From Ariolimax columbianus (lineage: Eukaryota > Mollusca > Gastropoda > Stylommatophora > Arionidae), in assembly GCA_036924085.1 (NCBI GenBank), contig JAVGWX010000002.1, positions 150,725,571 to 150,789,570 of the forward strand: 64,000 nucleotides of DNA, read 5' to 3'. Below are positions 45,072 to 57,479 of this stretch, one piece after another. The notes beneath the pieces were generated by a model. The model was not told the DNA's origin. It did not search any database and saw only the letters and a list, made by a program, of their open reading frames with translations. Position numbers and translations under genes: made by a program. How positions within the stretch are numbered: the first letter of the stretch is position 1; each line of letters opens with the position of its first letter.

Positions 45072-45735
45072 TTTGCCACTTTTCTACTGAACACTTGCTG
45101 CCTTTAGGGGAATTGCGATTTGAAAATGATCCCATCGAAAATATCAATGTGTATGTCTACCTAGGCCAGGAAATCAACAACAACCGCAACATTGATAAGG
45201 ATATCTGCCCCGAGAGAGTGGTGGGTTGGCTCATCTTCAATGACATTAAACTGATACTCCAGGATGTGATGGACGTCAAGGCCAGGGCTCACGCCTTCAA
45301 TAGCATGGTTATCCTAGCAATGGTATGTGAGTGTGAGGTTTAGAGTCTATGCAAATCAGACACAGAGAAGCTCTGTTTTACCAAAAGAGCAATGGAGTCC
45401 TAAATATCTACTCAAAAGACCATATCCAAAATACAAAGATCTGTGATCAAACAGAGTTTAAAGATGTTATTGACTCTGCGTCAATGCAAAAGAAGAGATG
45501 GCCAAGCCATATGGTCCGCACTACTGTTAATATATGGGTGACAAGTGTGTCTTTCTAGTGACCATGCAACTACAACAGCCAGTGTGACCACCTATCAACA
45601 AGATGGAAAGATGATCTGCATCATGCCTTTGGACCATCATGGTACTCCAGGGCAAAGGAAAGAAATGAATTCAAGTAGCATTCGGCTGCCTGGAATCAGG
45701 CACACTTGCCTGATTGAATACCAGGATTAAAGTAT
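45072..45735 (+). mobile_element. LINE 3' end (endonuclease-RT group)
   Basis: Reads 'NINVYVYLGQEINNNRNI' (thumb strand), 'ARAHAFNSMVILAMVCE', 'KRWPSHMVRT' and an RARERNEFK-like end. The 3' terminus (acttgcctgattgaatacca, then ggattaaag) is nearly the same as the tail of the family D SINEs. A 5'-truncated copy inserted in the tandem array. Confidence 0.82.
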
Positions 45736-45845
45736 CAAGTATTGTTCCACTGTAATTTGACTTGATTGTGATTTGGTACAGTTGTAAAGTAATTTAATTG
45801 TATTTTGGTCTCAATGTACAATAATTTTATTGTATGGTACTGCAA
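45736..45845. repeat. Degenerate ~31-bp tandem array, block 3
   Basis: Three more units (gacttgattgtgatttgg, gtaatttaattgtattttgg, aataattttattgtatgg) complete the interrupted array, 115 bp before exon G. Confidence 0.7.
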
Positions 45846-45959
45846 AAAAAAGCTGGGACTTCTGTCATTTCAATTCTCTCAAGGTTATATCATTTAATTA
45901 AATAACCTTACTTTAACGTTGTTGAATATTTGTATAATTTAATATGTATATTTACCCAG

Positions 45960-46156
45960 ACTCACCAAGTACAATGGACCACTTCAAGTAGAAATGTATG
46001 ATGGGGACAGCGTGCATGCAAATCTCATTGGTTCATACGGTGGTCAAAATAATTATCAAACCAGTCAGATTTTTAGGTCTTCTGCTAATCAAATGCACAT
46101 CGTTCGTCGCAGCTTGCTTTATTATGGATCATTTCAGGCCACCTACTGGTCACATG
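45960..46156 (+). CDS. CUB-EGF protein gene, exon G: second half of CUB2
   Basis: A 197-bp exon, phase 2 in and phase 1 out, with a tttacccag acceptor and gtaaga donor. It reads QLTKYNGPLQVEMYDGDS, 'LIGSYGGQ', 'IFRSSANQMHIVRRS' and YYGSFQATYW, the beta-strand order of a CUB C-terminal half (EMYDGDS for the usual V.DG, and YGSFQATY for G(F)xAxY). Unlike CUB1 it has no cysteine at all, so C3-C4 is missing, and the acidic residues of the Ca site are replaced. The completed domain is 115 residues. The CR1-like LINE begins about 90 bp downstream. Confidence 0.92.
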
Positions 46157-46244
46157 GTAAGACCCATTGTCTTTTCTGTGTGACAGCTCACTCTGTTATG
46201 TCATTGTTCAATTTGTAATTTGACAACCAACTTTTTCAATATGA

Positions 46245-48189
46245 ATTTCCGTAAGCCAAGATAGCAGGTAAATCAAAAGAAACATATTTAACATATTTGG
46301 ACAAGCAAAACATAGCTCAAAAAGTGAACAGAGCAGCAAAAATAGACTTTGAAAAAAAACAAGCTCATAGGATCAGAACTGATAGTAAAAGCTTCTTTTA
46401 TGTTAGAAATAAACAAAGAACAAAAGACAAAGTAGGCCCTATCATAGATATCACAGGAAAAATAATAAGTCAGAATAGGGAGGCAGCTAATCTGCTCAAT
46501 CAGTACTTTGGCACAACCTACACAAAATAAAACTGCTCCAATATCCCAGAGCTTATAGATATTTTTCAAAGAAGCATGGATACAGAAGGATTAAGATCAA
46601 TCTGTATTAGAAGAAATAGTTTTTTTTAAATTGGAGGGGTTGAAAGTGGATAAATGTCCAGGTCAAGATAATATTCATTCAAAATTGATGTTTTAAATTA
46701 GAGACCAACTACCAAAACCAATTGGCTAAATTATGTTCTCAATCACTTGCAAAAAGGAATTGTTCCACGAGATTGGAAAGATGCAGGAGTGATCCTCTTT
46801 TTCAAAAAGGGAAAAAAATCAGATCACTCAAATTATAGACTGGTGAGTTTAACGAGCTAAGTCTGTAAATTGTTAGAGTCAATAATCAAAGAAAACATTG
46901 TAATGCTTTTAGACAAGTTTAATCTAATCAGAAATAGTCAGCATGGGTTTACTAGAGGGAGATCGTGCTTAGCAACTTTAACAGAATTCATGGAGGAGGT
47001 TACTACAATGATAGATAAGGGGAGCCAGTGAATGTTATTTATCTAGATTTTGCTAAGGCATTTGTTAGAGTACCTCATCAAAGATTATTTTGAAAGTTAA
47101 AATCACAAGGAATAGATGGGGAAGCTGCTAAATATATTCAAAATTAGTTAATGGGAAGAAGATAGAGAATGGGCATAAATAAGGGGTACTCTGTGGAGTG
47201 TGAAGTAAACAGTGGAGTGTCACACGGCTCTGTTTTGGGACCAATGTTGTACTTGATTTATAATAACGATTTGGATTTTGATATTGAATGCATGATTGCA
47301 AAATTTACTGATGACGCAAAAACTATGTAATAGTGTCTCATCTAAAGCAGGTGGATATATTGAGGTCAAATTTAGATAAAACTTGAGAATGATTTGCGAG
47401 CTGGCAAATGGAGTTTAATGTAGATAAATGTACAATCATCCACATGGGTGGATCAAATGTGGAACATTATTATAGAATGTGCAAGAACAATATCAGAATG
47501 ATAGAATAGGAAAGAGACCTAGGGGTATATTTTAGATCATACAGGTGAAGTGAGTGAGCAAGTCCAGGTAGCAGTGAAAAAGGCAAATGCAATGTTAGGT
47601 ATTATAAATAGAAATATTAAACATAGGAGCAACGAAGTGATAATCAAACTGTATAAAGCATTAGTTAGACCTAGATTTGAGTATGGAGTACTGTGTGCAG
47701 GTGTGGGGTCCTTATCTTAGAGGGGATAAAAACATGCTGAAAAGGATACAAAAAAGAGCAACAAAGCTGATTGTGGGATTCCAGAATTGCAGTTATGAGG
47801 AAAGACTCAGAAAAACATGCCTACAGTATCTAGATAAGAGAAGAATTCAAGGTGACCTATTACAGATTTATAAGATAATCAAAGGAACGAATAAATTATA
47901 CTACAACAAGTTTTTCAAAATACAACCACCTACAAGAACAACAGGGCATATCCACAAATTAACTAAAAAAAAAATTCAGATTAGAAATTAAGAAATACTT
48001 TTTTTTTACCAGAGAATGGTAAATGCTTGGGATGCATTGCAAAAGGACGTAGCGGAGGTAGGGACAATTAATGCATTTAAGAATAGATTGGATGCGCATT
48101 GCGTTTAGAGCAAGGAAATATAAATGAAACTGGTTGTCTACAGACTCTGCAGAGTCTCCTAAACCAGTATTACAACATTAAGTTAAGTT
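46245..48189 (+). mobile_element. CR1/jockey-like LINE, long copy
   Basis: From the linker ('AHRIRTDSKSFFYVRNKQ') it reads 'VPRDWKDAGVILFFKKG', 'HGFTRGRSCLATLTEFM', 'NVIYLDFAKAFVRVPHQR', 'VSHGSVLGPMLYLIY', an 'MIAKFTDDAK' box where FADD is expected, 'VKKANAMLGIINRNIKH' and the C-terminal part to the conserved hairpin (48130-48167) and taagttaagtta tail. Many stops and shifts make it inactive. A heptamer aatatga at 46238-46244 and 48190-48196 is a possible target duplication. It lies in the intron after exon G. Confidence 0.9.
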
Positions 48190-48196
48190 AATATGA

Positions 48197-49554
48197 TCCA
48201 GCTTCTACATCTGCAATAAAAAATAAAACACAGCAAGAATATGTAAAAAATATATATGAAAGCAAAGAACAACGGATCTATCACAAGATATTGTTGCAGT
48301 GTAATTAAATATGCTACCTTAGAGCAAAGACTTTCAACTTGCTGATTGCAGGTAAGTAAAAGATTGTTTCTCACCAAACTTCTTTGGTCACAACCAAAAT
48401 ATAAGTCATTCATATAACTGAATAAATATGTTTTGCATTATTGCAACCAAAAAAAATATTTGCACGGGCACGTTTGAATGGCAGAACTCTAGTTGGATCA
48501 CCAATGTTATATTATATTGTATAATCCATATTCTCTTGGGCAGACCCATAGGTGCTCAGTGCTCAGTCTCTTTAAAGAGTGACAGGTATAGATATAGTAA
48601 CCTACTTCTGCAAACTACTGGTTGTAAACACTTCTGCACCATCCTTTCAGGTGTGCCTTCATACTTGACCCACTTTTGATGTCAAGCTTATGCAGTCTGT
48701 TGATGATCACTTTATTGTTCAAAATGAAATTGTCCAATATAAAGCACTGATTGATTTCAACAGTTATCCCTATCCATTAATGTCTTCACTATTTGTGTTT
48801 TCAAAGCCAGGATGTCATATCTTTCATTTATGTAAATGCCAATATAACCATGACAATAGATTCACACAATCCCTTTAAAGATTGAGACTTTAATGCTGCT
48901 ATCTGCTAATGATGTAGCAATAGCTTCTGTACCATTTGAAGCAAAGATTGAAACTATATGATTGTCCTGATTAATATGGTCTCAAATTGCAATCTTAGAG
49001 CTGAACTTGCTGTTACGTCTACAAGTTAATAGTGCGGGTTGTTATCATGTAATTTGTTCTTCAGGGCACACAACTATACCTCCATTTCTAGAAGAGGAGA
49101 CTTGGGGAGGGGTGTTTCTCAAGAGTGAAAGCATGTAATAATGGCTGGATAGAAGTTTCATGAATTCCTTGGTCTCAAGGGAGGTGAGATGGGCAACTAG
49201 TCTTATTGGAGATGGATGATAAATGAGTAGGTCCTGTGTACATACTGTGCATGTAAAACGTCAAATAAACATTTGACAGTTGAATGTCAAAAAGAACATG
49301 CTGTTTGCCACTGCCTGTGCAAAATTGTATAAGCAGCAAAATGTCTACCCAACAGTAGTCGGCATGAAGGCCAAAAGGAGATGATACCTCTATCATGCAA
49401 AGTCACAACAGGCCAATCACCTGTTTACCTGCATACCTGATTTCAAATCTAAAAATATATAATATACCTTCACAGAGTTAAAAGAAGAGTGACTAAGTCA
49501 AGTGAGAGACTGAACCACAATGACGTAAGCAATGAGAATGGGAAAGGTAGTCCC
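48197..49554. other. Intron, unassigned
   Basis: No exon, domain text or terminal repeats recognised over about 1.3 kb. Confidence 0.4.
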
Positions 49555-49665
49555 ATAGCAGACACTGCTGTTAGGGATGAAGTGTTAGATACTTCATTAT
49601 ACTAGGTCACATGTTCTTTATGAGGGGGAGTGATCAGTTCTCTTCCCTGCTGCCTTTCCATCAAA
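49555..49665 (-). mobile_element. Fragment of SINE family A tail
   Basis: About 110 bp (acttcattatactaggtcac ... cttccctgctgcctttcc) matches the middle of the SINEs at 2750-3036 and 37710-37995. The tRNA-like head is absent. Confidence 0.55.
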
Positions 49666-49669
49666 TAGT

Positions 49670-50345
49670 ATAAGATTTTACACATTCAAAACATTAAACT
49701 ATGCAGATAAGCAGATCGTCTGAAAACATGAACATTATGGTAAACGAGACCAAAATCAAACAAGTGCAGGGGTTCAACTACTTGGGCAGTGTTTTCACAC
49801 AGGATGGAGATTTACATAGACAGATTGAGATCAAGTGCCAAAAAGCAAATGTGATTTCATACCAACTGTCACAGTTATTGAAACACCCTAACATAAACAT
49901 GTCCACAAAAAGAAGGCTAATCAACAGTATATTCATACCAACTCTCTGTTGCCAGTCCCAAACTTGGACTTTAACAAAAACTAGAGAGAAAGAGATGAGA
50001 TGTCTCTGGAAAACAATCAACATAACTAGGAGAGGCCATAATGTCCAATGAAAATGTGAGAAGAATAGTTGAAGCGAGACCCTGTTCTCAATTTATTGAT
50101 GAAGCGAGAATCAATTGCCACTTAATAAGAATGCATAATGATCAGCTACCCCTGTGCACTTATAACACACAATGTTCGGGTTTTCGCAATCACGGCAGAA
50201 CAAGAACTAGATGGATAAGAAATGTTGCGGATGTTCTAAATCGTCATGGGATGACGACTGCTTCAGAGACGTGTCTGGCCCTGGACAGAAAACTACGGCT
50301 GCCCACGACACCTTATGGCACAAGTAGATAAGACAAGACAAGACC
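49670..50345 (+). mobile_element. RTE-like LINE 3' end
   Basis: The 116-residue frame reads 'KQVQGFNYLGSVFTQDGD' (thumb), 'KRRLINSIFIPTLCCQSQ' and TWTLTKTREK. After a frame change it continues with 'ARINCHLIRMHNDQLP', 'GRTRTRWIRNVADVLNRHG' and a short (AGACA)n tail at 50330-50345. It is related to the relic at 27960-28880. Confidence 0.82.
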
Positions 50346-50419
50346 TCTATATTGTTTAATTTAATGCTGTCAATCTAGCATTATTTTGATGTGCCACTTG
50401 CTTTTCAGCCATGCTGTCC

Positions 50420-53400
50420 TTTTTTTTATTGGTTGGTTGAGTTGGCTGGTTATTCATCCAGCCGCCTATGGGCTCCTGCCCTTTTGCCCAATGCTATATA
50501 GTGGTATCTGCAAGTGTTTGTAAGCTGTTGTTTAGTTCCGTACAAAGTGTTCCACTTGCCTGGCCTTGGAGGAAGAAGCTTTTTCCTAACACCCGCAATG
50601 GCCAGACATTCAGGAAGATGATGTTTAACAGTTTCATAGCGTTGTGTGCACAGCTGACACTTTGGAGCATGTTCTGGTTGGATTCTTTTTAAGGGGCTTT
50701 TAAGTTCTATGTGTTGAGTGCGAAGTCAGAAAATGGTGCTTTGGTCTCTCCCTTTCAGAAGGTTGATGTTGTCTTTGGGATTTGGGATGGCCATATGTTT
50801 GTAGATTTCTCTCCCAGTATTTCCCATTGCTCATCTATTCAGCCAGGCCTCTTTGTTCACAGTCTTCAGTAGTTGTTTGACTGTCTGTTGGGTTGTTGGT
50901 GTATATTGTTGTGCTTGACTTGTTCCCTACTTAGCCAGTCTGTCTGCCTTGTCACTGCCAGGTGTATTTGAGTGACCAGGGATCCATTGTATAACTATTC
51001 TGACTTCATGGGATGTGAGAAGTTGGTTGGCATCTAGGGATATTTGGGTAAGTTCAGGCCTGCAGTGACCACCGTCTTCCAAACCTTGACGGACAGATAA
51101 TGAGTCTGTAAAGATTACGATGCTTTGGGCTTTTGATGGGAAAGCATCAAATACAGTCCTCAAGTGTTACAGAGCTACTTCCCTGCTGTTATTTCTGCCT
51201 CATAATTTGAAGATATCTCCCCACAGGCATCAAACAGCTAATCAGATGTTCTATCTGGATACTCTATGTGGACTCCATATCCCACTTTAATGGTGGCCTT
51301 AAAAGCAGATCCATCAATATAGACATGTATCCATTCTTCTGGGTAGGTGTCAATTGTTCTCTGTGATGCTCTCATAAGTCTGACTGGATCAGCACTTCTT
51401 GTTGTATTATCTGTTAGTGTTGTTTAAATTTATGGCATTTTTATACATGTATGTGGTGGTAAATTTCCTGTTGCTCTGTGTTTCTTTCTTCTGTCTGGGA
51501 CATGATATCTGTCTTTAATCTTACTGATGTGGTGGAGGACTGACTTTTGTTTTATTCTCTGCTTTTGCTGCTATTTTTCTACAAACCTTCTGTTGGGGTG
51601 GTCTTGATCATTCTTTTACTCCTCTCATTAACTTTCATAGCAGCCACATCTCTTTGCATCTCAAGGGGTTCTACATTCACATGAATTTCACATGCCACAG
51701 TGGGTGTTGACCTCATTTCTCCACTAATAAGGTGCAGAGCAATGTTTTGCACTCTGTCCTGGGACTCTACATTAGTCTGTGAGCATGTTGTCAGGAGTGC
51801 ATTGCTGTATTCTAAAGCAGAGCGTACATATCCAAGATACAAGTTTCTCATAGTGTCCTTGTCTGATCCCCATGCTGTATCAGCGAGCCTATTTAATAAC
51901 TGTAGGCACCTCAATGCTTTATTTTTAAGATTTTGAACATGTTTCTTGAGACTGAGCTGTCGGTCGACAGTGACTCCAAGCTCTGTAGGCTCTTCTTCTC
52001 TGGGCATTTTCTGTTTGCCAAATCTCAGACTGATATTTTCCTTGGCTACTTTATGGCTATTGGTAAAAATAGTGTAAAAAGTCTTTTCACAGTTTATCTT
52101 CAGTTTCCACATTTGACAATACTCATTCAGTCTTCTCAGGTCTCCATTTAATTTTTGTGTTGCACTTTCTACATCTTCTTGACTCTGCCATTATTGCCAA
52201 ATCATCAGCATACATGGCTTTTTTTTGTTTCCTATTTTGGAACCCATCATGAATTTTCTGTGTTACCCTAAAAAACTGGTCTTCTGTACCTTTTCTGAAG
52301 CTTGCCTGTTTATGGCAAAGGATTTCTGAACTCTCAAGGAACCAGACGTGCATTTACCATTCTTTCTGCTAATTTTCCAAGAAATGAAATTAATGAGATT
52401 GGATGGTAGCTTTTTGGTTCATCTAGAGGTTTGTTGCATTTCAGGATTGGGATAATATGCACATTCTTCCAATCTTTGGGCAGTTGTCCATTTTTCCAAG
52501 TCATGTTTATTAACTTGAGGACTGGTTCTTCTCTCAATGCACCCAGGGGAAGATGAGTAATCATTTCATAATGGATCATGTCTGGCAAAGGAGACTTTCT
52601 AGGTTTCAATTTCTTCAGACCTTGTTAAAATTCTTGCATACTGAAGTCATCTTGAAATATGGAGGCACTAGCGGTTGGGGCTTTCTCTTGACGTTTCAAG
52701 TGTCCTAGACGTTCTTTGTCCAACTCAGAAAGCTTTCTTGCTCTGTTCACAGAGGCAAAGTAGCGGTTGAAGTGCAGTTTTTCTTCTGGTCGTCAGTTAT
52801 TATTCCTCTACCTTCTATCACTGGTTTCGGATTTGTTCTCCTCTTGTTTCCAGACAAATTGTCCATCAATGTCTAGACTCTTTTCCCATTGTGCTTTAAG
52901 TCGTTTCGCACATGTTGATGACCATTTTTCATATTTTGCATTCTAAACTAAGAGTTTGACCTTTGCACATAATTTGTTGTAAACGATCTTTGATTCTTGA
53001 TATGGTGCTCTCTCTCTAGAGCTGTTCTTGCTTCATTTCTTTTAGATATGACAGTTTGCATTTCATTAGTGTAGAATGGTTTGTACGACTTCCTACAGCC
53101 CTTTGCGATGCTTCGTGATACTGCATTCAGAATAGCTCTTGTCACCCCATTATTGAGTCTTTCTACACTGCTGCTGTCAATATAACCAAGCAGGTAGTCA
53201 GATGATTTTTGGAATAGTCTCCAGTTAGCTTTACCAAAGTTCCAGCGAGTTTTCTGTCTGTAGCATGCTTTACTGGGAATGGTTATGGTGGTGAGGATTG
53301 GTCTGTGATCATTTTCAATGTCATCAAGAACTTGCAGGTTGCAAGAGTCAATCATATCAGAGGAGGAGATCGTCAAATCAGGTCGACTGAAAGAGAGGTG

Positions 53401-54250
53401 GGCCCTATGCAGCAGTGTTGGGGTAGAGTCTGCATTCTGCAACACAGACAAGTTGGTTGCATCGCAGAGCTCCTCAATGAATTTTCCTGAATTGTTAAAG
53501 TCAGTGTAACCCCAACGAGGCGAGCACCCATTGAAGTCCCTGCAAGGAGTGTTTTGTGATATTGTGCTTCATGCAGATCTGGCAGATTGCAGGTCATTTG
53601 TGGAGGGCTGTAAATGTTGTATATAGTGTACTTTGATCCAGTAAGCCAGATATTGATTTTCTGTATGTCTGTGGGATGGGCTGTTATATGTGTGACATAT
53701 CCCTGAATGTCATTTTGGATACAGGTAACTATGCCATGGCACTCGGTGCACTCACAGACATAGCTAGTGTATCCTGTCAAGCTCAGGTCAATGTCCTTGT
53801 GTAGAGTTCTCGCAGGAGAGCCACATGAACCCTGTGGCTGTCCAAAACCTTGGCAAGCTCAAGCTTCTTATTTCTCAGACCATAAATATTTAACTGTAGA
53901 ACGTTAAATGAAAGCTTGTTATCTTGTGGTTGCATGTGCTTCCTCTTAGGTTTTCACGTGTTAGTATGATTATGTTTGTTTCTAGTAGTCCATTTTTCAC
54001 CCATTCCAGTCTGGTCCCCCACTGCCAGGTGCAGACTTTGATGACGGTTGGTTGGGTAAAATTATTGTCATATGACCAAACCATACATTTTCCTTCCTGC
54101 CTATAAATGACATGCACAGCATTATTATCACTCTTTGTCAGATTTCTTCATTTTTCACTCTGTATTGTCTAGTAACCCTAACCAATTTCATAAGCATCAT
54201 ATTTCTCAAGATATGATCTTGTGCTCTTGCTTTTAGTCGAGTCTCCATGT
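50420..54250 (-). mobile_element. Long I-like LINE with endonuclease, RT and RNase H relics
   Basis: On the minus strand from 54250 the order is: endonuclease ('IVTCIQNDIQGYVTHI', 'KYTIYNIYSPP', NDHRPILTTI near 53300), linker, RT ('PRKSPLPDMIHYEMI', 'VHIIPILKCNKPLDEP', YADDLA with catalytic codons at 52201-52212, then 'VTVDRQLSLKKHVQNLKNK'). An RNase H domain follows ('IVIFTDSLSVRQGLEDGG' and 'WIPGHSNTPGSDKADRLAK'), then a C-terminal Cys-rich part ('HAPKCQLCTQRYETVKHH'). All domains of an I-superfamily LINE can be traced, but several frameshifts break them. This is the largest single element. Confidence 0.88.
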
Positions 54251-54492
54251 CTGACACCAATAACAGGCATTGACAAATTTTAATGTCTTGTTAGTGGTAA
54301 TAGTGGCAAGTAATTGCATATATTTTAAAAGTTCTTAGTTCAATATCGCTGTTCATTTATCCATCATCTGTGCGCCCTCAGATATCTGCATTCTCTAACT
54401 TAATGGAGTTCAGTCTTTCTGAATCGGATATAGAATGACTTTTCTGTTGTGCTTTCTTTCATTACTTCCATTATGTTGTTTTGTTCTTTACT
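54251..54492. other. Non-coding spacer
   Basis: Nothing recognised. Confidence 0.4.
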
Positions 54493-54872
54493 GAGGGGGC
54501 TCAGTGGTCTCGAGGTAAGGTGTCCACCTTGAGTGCCGGAGGTCACGGGTTCGAATCATGGATAGATCATGTTTTTTTGTCACGCAGATTTTCTGGTAAA
54601 AATTTCCCTGATCACTGGGTAGTGATTGAACTCTCATGTTCAGAGTCGAGCACGTTAAAAATACCTTGGCAGTTAGAAATTGAAAAGCATAGTCTTAACA
54701 ACTGCTGTCCAGACAAAAATTATAGTTAGAAATCTACCCAAATTATCTGTATGTTCCCCCAGAACTAGTAGGCCACAGGAAGTTGTAAAATACCTACTAT
54801 GTATAGCCAAAGCATTCAGCAACCTGGCAACAGATATTAAATTGCCTGTTTGAATACCAGAATTCCAAGTAT
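54493..54872 (+). mobile_element. tRNA-derived SINE, family D, copy 2 (with clear head)
   Basis: The head shows an A-box-like ctcagtggtctcgagg and an exact B-box-like cgggttcgaatc about 35 bp later. It could be mistaken for a tRNA gene. The body and tail (ctggcaac ..., ttgcctgtttgaatacca) match 44576-44917. The tail also matches the 3' end of the LINE at 45072-45735. Confidence 0.85.
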
Positions 54873-56874
54873 TTCATTCAAGGTCTTCATATTTAACTTC
54901 TTGCATTTTCATTTTGGTATTCAGATGCTTCTGAAGGACATTTTCCTCTCTATGTGTGACACTTTGATCATCTGTAATCAGATGTTCATCAAATGTAGTG
55001 TTTTCTGAAATTGCTACACATTTGATCCTGTCCATAACTGATGGACACAAGGGGGGATTGTACAAATCTTTGTTGAACATCACTATTACAAGTTTTTTTA
55101 TGTACTTGTGGTATTCTCACAGTGCTTTTACTATTTTAATGTATTGTTTTTATGGTGTCCGAAAGCTGATCCCATAAACATGGTCTTCTAGAGTTGTTTA
55201 TACTTTATTTCGGTTAACTAGATTTATAGCTTTCTCCTGGTCATTACAGATAAGCTCTGTTCCACATTGTTTTCAATAGTTTGATGGCAAATCTATTATA
55301 AGGCAAACAGAATGTAAATGTATTCAATGTGGTATCTAAATCCTTGTTGTACTTCACTTAGCTGGTATTCAATTTTTGATCATCATTTTTTTTTCCAGGA
55401 TCTTTGAAAAAATTGTTTTCTATATCACTCTAATAAAAGATATAAATGTACAATTAATAGTCTCTCTTTTTTATTATTTTCACCCAGAATAACCCTCAAA
55501 TTTTTTGAGTGGTTAAGAACTATTCTATTTGACCGTGCTACATTCATTATTTTTGTCAGGCTCATATAACTACAAGTGATTACCCAGCTTCCATTGTTAT
55601 ACCATTGGCTTCCTTGTTTCATGAACTTGTTTTAAATGACGTTTATAATTTATGTTAATGTAAATGATAATTCTTTCCTTCACTGTATCTAGCGGGGAGG
55701 TAAATATTCTGTTTTTACTTTCATCAACCTGTTTGAGTTCTGTGAAATATCTTTCTTATCTTATCATTTTCTTTTTTTCTATACTTTTGGTTTACCATTA
55801 TCATCATTTATAATTGTTTTCTTTGTCTCACTTTGTCCATTATTGGTTTTATTTATTTTAATTGAAACTGCAGATGAAGCTTGGACAACATACTTATTGC
55901 GTAGCGAGATACTGTTCCATCACAATTGTTAATTATTTAAAGGCAAGCTTAAAACTACCTGACCATCCATTTAGTTTTTCTCAAAATGTGTATTCTCTAT
56001 TAATGGTTTTCTAATTTAAAAAAAAAATTATACAATGCAAAAAAGATGACAAAAATGTTATCCCATTAATTTTAATTTTGTAACACATTACTGTAGTGAC
56101 TGGAACTAATGAAGCATGTTGTATAAAGTAGTCTGTAAATGTGTTTTAAAATTGTAATTATAACAGCAAAATTCATTTCATTCATATTAGGAAAATGTTG
56201 TAAAAATTGTATTTGTCCGTGGACATTTTATTTATCATTATTTTATAATTTCAAACCAGCACATGGTGTACTTTATGGCTGGGCTAATTTAAATTGTGTG
56301 GCCTTGAATAAGTTTTTAAATTTGAATATCTAGAACATGTCTTTACTTAAGACATCAAATTCCCTATACCCACATCTCTGGCAGAAGATTTGCTTTTATT
56401 TATACCTTTTACTAAAACTGAATGTATCTTTTTATCAGTCTATATATATAATATCTGATCCAGCACTGTAAGGGTGCAATCTTGGAACCGCTACCTATTA
56501 TGCTGTGACAGTCACCTTTCAGAACCCATGAATTGACCGATCATATGTCAAATTGATGAGCAGAGAGAGTGGTCTTAATCATCTGTAATGTACGAGCAGC
56601 AACAAAGTTCCATACAAAATTTTCCATTTATCTGGCATTTTTATAACATTGTTTGAAACTCACTGCAATATAAATGATTTTTGAGATAATAAAACAAAGT
56701 AGCAAAGAAATCATTGTGTGAACAAAATTAATAAGGAGCGAGTTATGACAGCAGAAAATGAGTCATCATGTTCCAAAACATGAGCAGAACAAACATTGTT
56801 TGATAAAGAAAAGACCATTGTACCACAATTTCATTTAATTTTCGAAATGTAAGTTTCTTTTTTCACTCGTACAG
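54873..56874. other. AT-rich intron before exon H
   Basis: Roughly 2 kb of AT-rich sequence without domain text or obvious inverted repeats. Several poly-T and poly-A runs (for example at 56018-56027) occur. Confidence 0.45.
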
Positions 56875-57132
56875 AATGTCCAGAATTTATGTTCGACCAA
56901 AGCTGTACAAAACCATGCAAATGTGTGAAAAACAATACAGAATACTGTGAAAGCACAAATGGTTCATGTGTATGCAAAAGAGCATGGAAATCAGAAGACT
57001 GTTCTGTTGATGCTGATGAGTGTTTAGATGATCCTCTTGCCTGCCCTGACTATTCAGACTGCACAAATCTTAATGGAAGTTTTCATTGCACGTGTAAAGC
57101 AGGATTTCTTAATACATCTTCAGAATGCATAC
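56875..57132 (+). CDS. CUB-EGF protein gene, exon H: 8-Cys EGF + Ca-EGF
   Basis: A 258-bp, phase 1-1 exon (acceptor tcgtacag, donor gtaagt). It has the layout of exons C and E: an eight-cysteine EGF (CPEFMFDQSC ... AWKSEDCS) and a Ca-binding EGF with DADEC and CTNLNGSFHCTC (beta-hydroxylation pattern). NNT, NGS, NGS and NTS are potential glycosylation sites. It comes directly after CUB2, as exon C comes after CUB1, which marks the start of a second CUB-EGF unit. Confidence 0.95.
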
Positions 57133-57479
57133 GTAAGTAAATGTAGAAATATGAAGATTGAACATTTTGATATAATAACCTTGTTGCTTTGCTTTGTACG
57201 GGGTGTTCATTATGCTCACATGTGAAATGGATTATTCTCAATTATTTCCCACCAACATACACAACATAAGAGGAGCTTTCAATAGAAAATCTCAAAGCGT
57301 ACTTAGATTCCTTAACTTCTGCTCCTTCTTCTGCATATGCTTTTAAAATTTCAGACATCAACTTGAATATATCTAATGGTATATACCAGTGGTGTATACC
57401 AATATACTGGTGGCGGACCTGAAATTGTTGATACTTCCATAGAGTGTATCCTCAAACGGTACTGGTAATAGTCATATGT
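57133..57479. other. Intron
   Basis: It contains small degenerate direct and inverted copies of a tatacca/ggtatataccagtgg block around 57375-57415. Nothing else is seen. Confidence 0.4.

Noticed and set aside
45345..45558. Small frames after the LINE thumb region as separate genes
   Set aside because: They continue the C-terminal text of the LINE at 45072-45735 in shifted frames.
54493..54570. A tRNA gene suggested by A- and B-box sequences
   Set aside because: The region continues into a ~380-bp body with a second copy at 44576-44917 and a LINE-like tail, so it is a SINE head. The same reasoning rejects tRNA genes at 8832, 31546, 41885, 3036 and 37995.
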